DNA of 61,415 nt from contig NZ_CAXQBR010000097.1 in NCBI RefSeq assembly GCF_964222135.1, forward strand, positions 1 through 61,415. The letters are read 5' to 3'. This DNA is from Euzebya sp. Lineage in GTDB: Bacteria > Actinomycetota > Nitriliruptoria > Euzebyales > Euzebyaceae. The notes below the pieces were generated by a model, which saw only the letters and a program-made list of their open reading frames with translations, was not told the DNA's origin and made no database searches. Shown piece after piece: positions 53,770 through 61,415 of the stretch (within the stretch, counting starts at the first letter, position 1; each line of letters opens with the position of its first letter). The translations under genes were made by a program, and so were the position numbers.

Positions 53770-56251
53770 GTCCCTCCCCCTCCGGCTCGGTCGGCAGGCG
53801 CAGCACGAAGCACGAGCGGCCGTCCCGCGGTTCGCTGGCGAGGGTGCCGCCGTGCGCGTCGGCGACCCCCCGGGCGATGGCCAGGCCCAGCCCGGCGCCG
53901 GGCCGGTCGCCGTCACCGCGGATCCGCGCCTCGAAGATCCGGTCGCCGAGCTCCGGCGGCGGCCCCGGCCCCTCGTCGAGCACGCGGATCTCGAGGACCC
54001 GGTCCCGCGGCGCGGCGATCTCGACCTCCACGGTGCCCCGACCGTGGCGCAGCCCGTTGTCGAGCAGGTTCACGACCACCTGCTCGAGGCGGTCGTGGTC
54101 CGCCCAGATCGGCTCGACGCCCGGCTCGACGACCAACCGCATGCGGTCGCGGTCGGGCAGGCACGCCATCGCGGCCTCTGCGACCAGCCCGGGGTCGCAC
54201 CAGTCGGCGTGCAGCTGCAGCAGCCCCGAGGAGATCGCCGAGGAATCGAGCAGGTCCGAGACCAGGCGCTCCATGCGCTTGGACTCCCGCGCGATCGACT
54301 GGAGGAACGCGTGGGTGGAGGGCGGGTCCCACGTCAGGTCGTCCTGCAGCAGGGTGGAGGCGTAGCCGTGCACGGCGGTCAGGGGAGTCCGCAGCTCGTG
54401 GCTGACCTGGTGCAGCAGGTCCCGGTGGAGCTCGGAGGACCGTCGGAGGGCGGCCGCCTCACGACGCGTCGACTCGAGCTCGTCGGCCTCGAGGGCGAGC
54501 GACAGCGACCGGGCGGCGTCGTCGAGCAGCGCCAGCGCGTCGGTGCCCGCGCCGAGGCCGGTCCCGCCCCCCGGACCCTCGCCGGTCGGCGCCCACACCG
54601 CCACCAGCGCCCCGTCGGAGTCCGGCAGCCGCAGCCGCGCGCCGGCCGCGCCGTCCCACAGCCGGGACGCGGGGCCGTCGCCCGCGCCGCCGAGCACGTC
54701 CGCGGCGGCGGCGGCCAGGCGGGCGTCGGTGGCCTGGTCCAGTCGCCCGTCGGTCACGTCGATGGCGGCTCGCCGGGTCACCGCGTCGCCGTCGACGGCG
54801 TGCACGGCGACGGCGGACGCGCCGAGACCGCGGCACAGGGCGAGCAGCGCGACGGACAGGCCGCCGTGGACCCGCTCAGGTCCGGCGAGGGTCTCGAGCA
54901 TCCCCCGCAGCGCCTCGAGCACCCGGTTGCGATGGCCGAGCTCCTCGACGAGCCGCTGCTGCTCGATCGCAGCGGCGGCGTAGCCGGCGTAGAGCGCGAC
55001 CAGCTCGACCCGCTCGGGTTCGAGCGAGCCGGGTGCGGTCGCGTAGCCGGACACCGTGCCGAGCACGCCGCGGCTGCCGACGATCGGCGCGGCCCACGCC
55101 GACCGGATGCCGCCGGCCTCGGCCTCGCGGCGGAAGGCCTCCCACGACGGGTGGGTCTCGGTGTCCTCGACCACGACCGTGCGGCCCGTCTCTGCCGCCA
55201 CGCCGACCGACCCGCCGCCCGGCCCGACGGGCAGCCGGCCGTTGACGGCGAGCAGCGCGTCGGGCATGCCGACGGCGGCCGACCGGCGCAGCACGGACTC
55301 GCCGGCGGCGGTGCGCTCCAGCAGGTGCACGCACAGCATCTGCTGGTCGATCGCCGACGCCATGCTGGACACGATCAGCGGCAGCGACGCAGCCGGCTCG
55401 ACCTCGCTCAGCTGGTCGACCAGGCTGCGGAGCCGGTCGAGGTCGCGGCGGGCCGCCGAGTCCGGGCGCAGACCCGACATGAGCGCCAGCAGGTCGTCGC
55501 GGTGGACCTCGTGGGGGGCGACGTCCGCCACGGCACGGCCGTCGCGCAGGATGACGATGCGATCCGCCAGCTCGAGCACGAGGTCGAGGTCGTGAGACGT
55601 CAGGAGGATCGCGACGCCGGCGTCGCGCAGCTCGCGGACCAGCCGCATCAAGCCCTCGACGCCGGCGACGCCGAGGGCGGTGGTCGGCTCGTCGAGGACC
55701 AGCAGCCGTGGGTTGCCGAGCAGCGGCCGGGCGATGGCGACGGCCTGCTGCTGGCCGCGCGACAGGGTCCGCACCGGCCGGGACAGGGGCAGGTCGTCCA
55801 GCCCGAGCCGCCCGAGCACGGCGAGCGCGTCCGCCCGCATCGCCCGCTCGCTCAGCAGGCCCCGCCGTCCGGAGGAGCGGCGCCGCTCGCTGCCGAGGAA
55901 GAGGTTCGCGACGACGTCGAGGTCGGGGCACAGGCCGAAGTCCTGCCACACCACCTCGACGCCGGCGCGGCGGACCTCCGCCGGCGTGGTCGGCATCGGG
56001 GTGCCGTCGAGGGTGATCGTGCCGTCCTCGTGGGCGACGGTCCGGGCCAGGCAGCCCACGACGGTCGACTTGCCCGTCCCGTTCTCGCCCAGCAGGCAGA
56101 CGACCTCGCCGGCGGCGATCCGCAGGTCGAGTCCGCGCAGGACGCTGAGGGGCCCGAACCGCTTCGTCAGCCCCTCGACCGCCAGCCGCGACGGCATCGG
56201 ATCGGCCGGGATCGCGTCGGTCGCGGCACGGGCTGGTTCGACTCGGGGCAC
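53753..56251 (-). CDS. ABC ATPase fused to GAF domains and a sensor histidine kinase
   Basis: An 832-residue fusion. An XylG-type ABC domain (about 20-260) has Walker A GENGTGKST (55-63), signature LSRGQQQ (163-169), Walker B LLVLDEP (183-189) and H-loop TSHD. A GAF domain (282-432), a weaker GAF-like part (440-587), HisKA with LLHQVSHELRTPL (His618) and HATPase with VVVNLLDNGLRHG, DEGPGPP, GAGLGLAIARG follow. Transport and kinase motifs all look intact. Normal XylG/RbsA ATPases have two ABC halves; here the kinase takes the place of the second. GTG 56251 lies 9 bases after a TACAGT box. No ribosome-binding site is visible, so it may be leaderless; ATG 56197 is an alternative. Confidence 0.9.
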
Positions 56252-56283
56252 GACCCGGCGACTGTACACGATCACCGATCGGG

Positions 56284-56314
56284 GTCCCTCGACCTCACCT
56301 GGAGGTCGAGGGAC
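56284..56314 (-). terminator. terminator of the CWB2 gene
   Basis: GTCCCTCGACCTC (56284-56296) and GAGGTCGAGGGAC (56302-56314) form a perfect 13-bp stem with a 5-base loop, starting 13 bases after the CWB2 gene stop. It insulates the downstream transporter-kinase operon. Confidence 0.8.
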
Positions 56315-56326
56315 GCTCCCCCGGGA

Positions 56327-58942
56327 TCAGCCCTGCGGCGGGGCGGCGCGGTGCACGTCGTTGCCCGCGTAGGCGTGGCCGTGGTCGACGTCGTCGACGT
56401 GCTGGGTGGCGAAGTGGTCGAACACCACGCTGCCGTCGAGTGCGACGTCGACCCGGCTGGGGCAGTTCGTCGCGGCCTCGACCGCACCGAGGTCGACCCG
56501 GTCGAGCTCGCCGGTGGCCACCTCGTAGCGGTACACCCCGCAGCCGCCCTGGCTGGCTGCGATCTCCGGCCGCTCGGAGGTGAACGCGACCCAGGCACCG
56601 TCCTCGGACACCTGCGGCTTGCCGTTGAGGACGTTGGAGAGGCCGGTGACGGCGGGGGTCAGCCGGGTCGTCGTGCCGGCCTCGCGGTCGCGGAGGTAGA
56701 CCTGCAGCCGGTCGGCGGACTCGCCCTCGAGGAGGTCGCCGGCGGAGTAGCCGAAGGCCACGAACCGCCCGTCGGCGCTGATGCCCGTCTCGGCGTTCGG
56801 GTTCACGTCGGCGGGCCCGCCGGCCGTGCCGTCCGCGGCGACCGACACCAGCTCGAGGGTCCGACCGGCGACGTCGTAGGCGTAGACGTCGGCGCCGTCG
56901 TTGTCGTCCTCGGCCACCAGCGCGGTGCTGGTCTGGAACACCACGGTGCTGCCGTCGGCGGAGACCTGCGGGCGGCTGGCCCCGGCCTGGATCGGCTGGC
57001 CCTGGGCGTCCGCGATCGCGTGCACCGCCCCGGCGGCGAGGTCGTGGACCCACATCCAGGTGCAGGCGCAGCCGGTGGACACGCCTGTCTCGCCCTGGCC
57101 GGTGTAGGTGACCACCGTCCCGTCGGCGTTGACCGACGGCCGTTCGCCGCGCAGCACCGGGGTCCCGGTCACGTCGACCGAGACGTGCGTCGTGGTGCCG
57201 GCGTCGAGGTCGCGGAGGTAGGTGATGATCTGGGCCTCGACCGCACCGGCGGGGTCGAGGGCGCCGTCGGTCGAGGTGAAGGCGACGTGCCCGCCGTCGG
57301 CGGCGACGAAGGTGTCGAGGACCTGGCCGGTGGCCACCCCCGGTGTGCCGTCGGACGTGACGTCGAGGAGGACGAGCTGGCCGTCGCGCTCGACGTAGGC
57401 GTGCCACGCGCCGGCGGTGACGCCCTCGACGAGCGGGCCGTCGCTGGTGAAGGCGACCACGGTCCCGTCGGCGCTGGCCGAGGGGGCCCACCCGCCGCCG
57501 GACGGGCCGGCGGGGGTGCGGCTGAGCAGCTCGACGGCGGTGTCGCCGCTGGCGGTGTAGTCGACCTCGACGACCTGCTCTGCACCGCCTGAGGGCGTGA
57601 GCACCAGCTCGAACGTGCACGCACCGGCCGGCACGCCGGCATCGACGGCCAACAGCATGGTGGTGCCGGCGTCGCGGGGGGTGACGCCCTCCTCGGTCAC
57701 GCAGGTCCCGCCGTAGCGGACCCGGCCGACGGGGGTGGTGAAGGTCGCCCGGATCGGCTGCCCGGCGTCGACGGTGGTGCCCGGTGCGGGGCTGAACGTG
57801 ACGGGACCGGACGGTGGCAGGCCGAGGGTGACCCGCGCCTCCTCGCACAGCGACGGGACGGTCACGCAGGTCAGGACGGGGCCGTCGGAGGGGTCGACGG
57901 CGAACGTCGCCGACCCTCCGGTCACGCCGTCGGCCAGCCAGGCCGCGGTCTCGGGCGGCAGCTCGGACTCGGCGGCGAGCACGATCGGGGCGTCGAGGAG
58001 CGCGGAGTGCGCCGCGGCGGCGAACCCGCCGGCCCAGGCGTCGGCGGTCTGGCCCTGGACGAGGACCACGTGGGCGGCGTCGGCGGCGCTGTCGGCGCCG
58101 CGCTTCTCGGCGACGGCGATGGCGGTGTCCGCCCGGCTGGCCCCGGCGAGCCGCTCGGTGGTGATGCCCATGGCCTCGAGCTCGGCCTCGACGGCGTCGG
58201 AGATCGCGGCCGTGCCGCCCATGATCTCCACCTGGGTGATGCCGGCCTGCTCGAGGTAGGCCCGCGTCGGCGCGCTGAGCACGTCGGTCTGGGTGAGCAG
58301 GACCGGCCAGCCGTTCTCCGCGGACATGCCGCCGGCGGCGAGGGCGTCGGCGAACCCCTGGGTCGGGTCGGTCGCCCCCTCCGAGGGGAACGCCCGGGCG
58401 AGGATCGCCGTCGTGGCCTGCGGCGCGTCGGTGGCGGCGATCGGGGTGGCGGTCGCGACCCGCGACTCGCCGGCGCGCCGCTCGACGGTGTAGCCGAGCT
58501 GGGTGAGCTCGTCGGCGACGGCCGGTTGCAGCGCCGCCTCGCCGCCGAGGAGGATCACCCTGGTCGGGGCGAGGCGTGCGAGCTCGTCACGGACCCGGGG
58601 CGGCAGGGGGCCGGCGGAGGGGACCAGCAGCAGCGGGGATTCGGACTGCAGCACACCGGATGCGAGGGAGTCCGCGAAGGTGTCGTCGCGCCCGATCACG
58701 ACGGTGTCGACGGCGCTGAAGGGCGTCTCCTCGCTGAGGCGCACCGCGATCTCGGCGTTCGACGGCGACTCGTCGGCCTTGACGACGGCGATGGTGTCGT
58801 CGGGGAGGTCCTGCGCCGCGGTCGGCGCGATGCCGACCAGGGCGGGGCCGAGCAGGGCGGTGCCGACGAGGGCCAGGACGAGGGTTGCGACTGCGATGGC
58901 GGGCGCGGCCGGGACCGCGCCTCCCCGTGCGGGTTCGATCAT
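56327..58942 (-). CDS. exported cell-wall-binding-repeat (CWB2) protein with beta-propeller
   Basis: An 871-residue secreted protein. The signal segment ends near TAAQ. Residues of about 50-355 contain three CWB2-type repeats (SRADTAIAVAEK, DDTFADSLASG, VILLGGEAAL and so on), which anchor proteins to secondary wall polymers. A short beta-sandwich-like part follows (to about 470). Residues of about 480-860 hold six or more TolB/PD40-like blades (SADGTVVAFTS, NADGTVVTYTG, SADGSTVVFQT, SEDGAWVAFTS), probably a beta-propeller. Likely a surface adhesin, sensor or scaffold. Both flanking operons are unrelated. Confidence 0.88.
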   Translation of the reverse strand: MIEPARGGAVPAAPAIAVATLVLALVGTALLGPALVGIAPTAAQDLPDDTIAVVKADESPSNAEIAVRLSEETPFSAVDTVVIGRDDTFADSLASGVLQSESPLLLVPSAGPLPPRVRDELARLAPTRVILLGGEAALQPAVADELTQLGYTVERRAGESRVATATPIAATDAPQATTAILARAFPSEGATDPTQGFADALAAGGMSAENGWPVLLTQTDVLSAPTRAYLEQAGITQVEIMGGTAAISDAVEAELEAMGITTERLAGASRADTAIAVAEKRGADSAADAAHVVLVQGQTADAWAGGFAAAAHSALLDAPIVLAAESELPPETAAWLADGVTGGSATFAVDPSDGPVLTCVTVPSLCEEARVTLGLPPSGPVTFSPAPGTTVDAGQPIRATFTTPVGRVRYGGTCVTEEGVTPRDAGTTMLLAVDAGVPAGACTFELVLTPSGGAEQVVEVDYTASGDTAVELLSRTPAGPSGGGWAPSASADGTVVAFTSDGPLVEGVTAGAWHAYVERDGQLVLLDVTSDGTPGVATGQVLDTFVAADGGHVAFTSTDGALDPAGAVEAQIITYLRDLDAGTTTHVSVDVTGTPVLRGERPSVNADGTVVTYTGQGETGVSTGCACTWMWVHDLAAGAVHAIADAQGQPIQAGASRPQVSADGSTVVFQTSTALVAEDDNDGADVYAYDVAGRTLELVSVAADGTAGGPADVNPNAETGISADGRFVAFGYSAGDLLEGESADRLQVYLRDREAGTTTRLTPAVTGLSNVLNGKPQVSEDGAWVAFTSERPEIAASQGGCGVYRYEVATGELDRVDLGAVEAATNCPSRVDVALDGSVVFDHFATQHVDDVDHGHAYAGNDVHRAAPPQG

Positions 58943-58995
58943 CGGCGCAGCATGCCACCGCGTGGGCCGTGGAGCCTCAGGCGTTCAGCAACGCG

Positions 58996-61415
58996 TCATG
59001 CCTCGGCAGAGGCGTGCGCCAGGCCGGACTCGCTGAGCTTCCGGCTGATCACCCTGCTGACGCCGTCCGAGGCCATCGACACGCCGTAGATCGTGTCGGC
59101 GACCTCCATCGTGCGGCGCTGGTGGGTGACGATGATCCACTGGCTGAACCCGCGGAACTCGTCGAGCACGTCGAGGAACCGCCCGAGGTTCGCGTCGTCG
59201 AGGGCGGCCTCGACCTCGTCGAGGACGTAGAAGGGGGAGGGCCGGGCGGCGAAGATCGCGAAGAGGACCGCGAGGGCGGTGAGGGACCGCTCGCCGCCGC
59301 TCAGCAGGCTGAGGCGCTTGACCTTCTTGCCGGGTGGGCGGGCCTCCACCTCGACGCCGGTGGTCAGCATGTCCTCGGGGTCGGTGAGGATGAGCTTGCC
59401 GGTGCCGCCGGGGAACAGCTTCGGGAAGATCTCCTCGAAGTGGCGGGCGACGTCGGCGAACGCCGAGGAGAAGACCTGCTCGATGCGGCCGTCGACGGCG
59501 TCGACCACGCGGAGGAGGTCGCGCTTGGAGGCGCGGAGGTCCTCGAGCTGGCCCGACATGAACTCGTGGCGCTCCTGGAGGGACTGGAACTCCTCGAGCG
59601 CCAGCGGGTTGACCGTGCCGAGCAGGCCGATCTTGCGGACCAGGGCGTCCTCGGCCTCGGCCAGCTCGGCATCGCGGGCCTCGCCGCCCTCGAGGAGGTC
59701 CTCGCCGCGCTCGGCGATCACCGCCTCGGCGTCGGTGACGTCGAGGGCGTCGAGGCGGCTGCGGACCCCGTCGATCTGCAGGCTGAGCTCCTGGCGGGCC
59801 AGGTCCTCGCGGTGGCGGTGGTCGCGGACGGCGGACAGCTGCTCGGCCAGGTCGGCGAGCTTGGAGCGGGCGACGCCGAGGCGCCGCTGCTGCTCGGCCC
59901 GCGCCTCCTCCAGCCGGTCGCGCTCGTCGGCGGCGGCGACGCGGGACGTCTGGGCGGAGGTCAGGATCGCGCGGGCGGTCTCCTCGAGCTGGTCGCACCG
60001 GGCGATCGCGGCGACGCGGGCGTCCTGGCGCCGCTGGCGCTCGGCCAGCTGGGCGGCCACCCGGTCGGCCTCGTCGCGGAGCGCCTGGATGCGGCGGCGC
60101 AGCTCGGCGGCCTCCTGCTCGGCGGCCGAGGCGGCGAGCCGCGCCTGGACCTCGCCCTCGCGGGCCTCGGTCAGCGCGTCGTCCAGCCGCTCGGCCTCGA
60201 GGTCGCCGGCACCCGATTCGAAGCGCGGGTCGGTCTCGGGCTCCTCGGGGCCTCGGTCCTCCAGGTGGGCGAGCTTCTCGCGGCTCGCGGCGATCTGGGC
60301 GGTCAGCTGGTCGTGCTGGCGGGCGATGCTCGCGCGCTCGGCCTCGCAGCGGGCCAGCTCCTTGCGGAGGCGTCCGAGCCGCTCGGCGGCGGCGGTGATC
60401 AGGTTGTCCGACTCGGCCATCGCGGCCTGCGCGCCCTCGAGCTCCTCGCGGACCTCGGCGAGCGCCCGGTCGGCGTCGCCGACCTTGCGGTGGGCGATGC
60501 GCAGCTCGGCGGCGACCGCATCGGCCTGCGCCTTCGCCTCCTCCGCCGCCGCGCGGGACAGCACCGCGGTGTGACCCGCCGCGCCCCCGCCGGCGTGGCC
60601 CCGTGCGCCGGTGACCTCGCCTGCGCGGGTCACGAAGACCAGCTCGGGACGGCTGTCGGCCAGGCGGAACGCGGCCTCGGCGTCGTCGCAGACGTAGGTG
60701 CCGGCGAGCGCCCGGCGGACCGCGGCGGTCACCGCGGCGGCCTTCTGGTCGCCGAGACCCCCGGCGGGGCCCTCCACGACGTCGCCCAGCGGGCGCGCGC
60801 CGATCGCCTCGAGCGACGGCTGGGCGTCCGGGCCCACGTGGGGGGCGGTGGCGACGAGCAGGAGGACGCGTCCGGCCTCGGCGTCCGCGACGAACCCGAT
60901 CGCGGCCTCGGCCGCGGAGCGGCTCTCGACCACGAGGGCGTCGGCGAGCGGGCCGAGGGCCGCGGACACCGCCTCGGCGTAGCCGTCCTGGACCCGCACC
61001 AGCGACGCGAGGGGGCCGAGCACGCCGTGGACGTGCCCGTCGTCGTGGGCCTGGGTCAGGGCGGCGGCGCCCTGGCCCGGTTCGGCGGAGGCGGCGAACA
61101 GCGCGTCGGCGCGGGCCTCGAGCGACGCGCGGGTGCGCTCGAGCTCGCGCTCGGCGGCGGCGGCCTCGGACGCGGCCGCCTGGGCGCGCGCGCGGCGCGC
61201 CTCGAGGGCGCGGACGGCGTCGGCGAGCTCGGGGCTGGCCGCGTCGAGGCGCTGGATCTCGTCGTTCACCGACGCCACGTCGGCCTGCAGCTCAGCCGCC
61301 CGGTCGTCCTGGGCGCCGAGCTGGCTCTCGATGCGGCCCTCCTCCGAGCTCGCCTGGGCGCGGGCGCTGCGCCGGGCGGGCCGCTCGCCCTCCCAGCGGA
61401 TCCGCCGCTCGCGGG
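58996..61415 (-). CDS. smc: chromosome segregation protein SMC, C-terminal part (cut by window)
   Basis: The frame is open to the right edge, so the N-terminal ATPase lobe and the first arm lie outside. Visible are a coiled-coil arm, the hinge (VLGPLASLVRVQDGYAEAVS, FVADAEAGRVLLLVAT, VTRAGEVTGARGHAGGG), the returning coiled coil rich in Ala/Glu/Arg, and the C-terminal head with signature LSLLSGGERSLTALAVL and Walker B PFYVLDEVEAALDDAN. SMC with ScpA/B compacts and separates chromosomes. Followed by ftsY in related genomes; here two insertions intervene. Confidence 0.96.
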   Translation of the reverse strand, partial: RERRIRWEGERPARRSARAQASSEEGRIESQLGAQDDRAAELQADVASVNDEIQRLDAASPELADAVRALEARRARAQAAASEAAAAERELERTRASLEARADALFAASAEPGQGAAALTQAHDDGHVHGVLGPLASLVRVQDGYAEAVSAALGPLADALVVESRSAAEAAIGFVADAEAGRVLLLVATAPHVGPDAQPSLEAIGARPLGDVVEGPAGGLGDQKAAAVTAAVRRALAGTYVCDDAEAAFRLADSRPELVFVTRAGEVTGARGHAGGGAAGHTAVLSRAAAEEAKAQADAVAAELRIAHRKVGDADRALAEVREELEGAQAAMAESDNLITAAAERLGRLRKELARCEAERASIARQHDQLTAQIAASREKLAHLEDRGPEEPETDPRFESGAGDLEAERLDDALTEAREGEVQARLAASAAEQEAAELRRRIQALRDEADRVAAQLAERQRRQDARVAAIARCDQLEETARAILTSAQTSRVAAADERDRLEEARAEQQRRLGVARSKLADLAEQLSAVRDHRHREDLARQELSLQIDGVRSRLDALDVTDAEAVIAERGEDLLEGGEARDAELAEAEDALVRKIGLLGTVNPLALEEFQSLQERHEFMSGQLEDLRASKRDLLRVVDAVDGRIEQVFSSAFADVARHFEEIFPKLFPGGTGKLILTDPEDMLTTGVEVEARPPGKKVKRLSLLSGGERSLTALAVLFAIFAARPSPFYVLDEVEAALDDANLGRFLDVLDEFRGFSQWIIVTHQRRTMEVADTIYGVSMASDGVSRVISRKLSESGLAHASAEA

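Overview
The window looks like a chromosome segment of a very GC-rich actinobacterium. Three things suggest this: extreme G/C bias at third codon positions, frequent GTG starts with GTGA/ATGA stop-start overlaps, and a gene order that follows the actinobacterial block smc - ftsY - ffh - rpsP - khpA - rimM - trmD - rplS - lepB - DUF2469 - yraN - comM - dprA - xerC - whiG-type sigma - M23 - rpsB - tsf - pyrH - frr - cdsA - rlmN - dxr - rseP - ispG - rimP - nusA - infB - ylxP - rbfA - nrnA - truB - ribF - rpsO - pnp. A cell-wall-binding-repeat (CWB2) protein and the accessory gene types fit a deep-branching class such as Nitriliruptoria (Euzebya-like). That placement is an inference, not a measurement. 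Nearly all housekeeping genes are on the minus strand, so the conserved block reads from the right edge (smc, cut by the window) to the left edge (pnp).

Layout from left to right. 1-8.6 kb: pnp, rpsO, a BON-domain protein, an RlpA-like lipoprotein on the plus strand, then ribF-truB-nrnA-rbfA-ylxP. 8.6-14.5 kb: an accessory island that splits ylxP from infB. It holds a MerR-type promoter without a regulator, a 52-bp repeat array, a broken ArsR-type gene, a PfpI/cupredoxin/cupin cluster, a hydrolase-SARP fusion regulator and a DHH phosphoesterase. 14.5-19.3 kb: infB-nusA-rimP. 19.5-28 kb: IMPase, ispG, an unknown gene, rseP, dxr, rlmN, cdsA, frr, pyrH. 28-36.2 kb: tsf, rpsB, a degenerate M23 protein, a WhiG-type sigma factor, xerC, dprA, comM, yraN. 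36.3-41 kb: a tiny membrane protein, DUF2469, two signal peptidases around rplS, trmD, rimM, khpA, rpsP. 41-50.6 kb: a Na+/Ca2+ exchanger, a small zinc peptidase, a large secreted amidohydrolase, ffh, PH, GNAT and WYL proteins, ftsY. 50.7-58.9 kb: a transporter-signalling operon and a CWB2/beta-propeller exoprotein. 59 kb to the edge: the C-terminal part of smc.

Two observations stand out. First, at 50.7-56.3 kb a xylose-type sugar importer (permease plus binding lipoprotein) has its ATPase covalently fused to GAF domains and a histidine kinase. It is co-transcribed with an OmpR-type response regulator, so a complete transport-and-signalling circuit sits in four overlapping genes. Second, an 88-bp sequence occurs twice, at two unrelated gene junctions (yraN/comM and binding protein/permease). 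Each copy carries a 25-codon micro-ORF joined by GTGA overlaps to the stop of the gene before it and the start of the gene after it. It looks like a small element that inserted into a translational-coupling junction and kept the coupling.

The genome also carries many short intergenic repeat arrays (12, 15, 32, 38, 51, 52 and 62 bp periods). No tRNA, rRNA, CRISPR array, transposase or prophage was seen. All functional statements come from reading the translated sequences by eye; no database search was possible.
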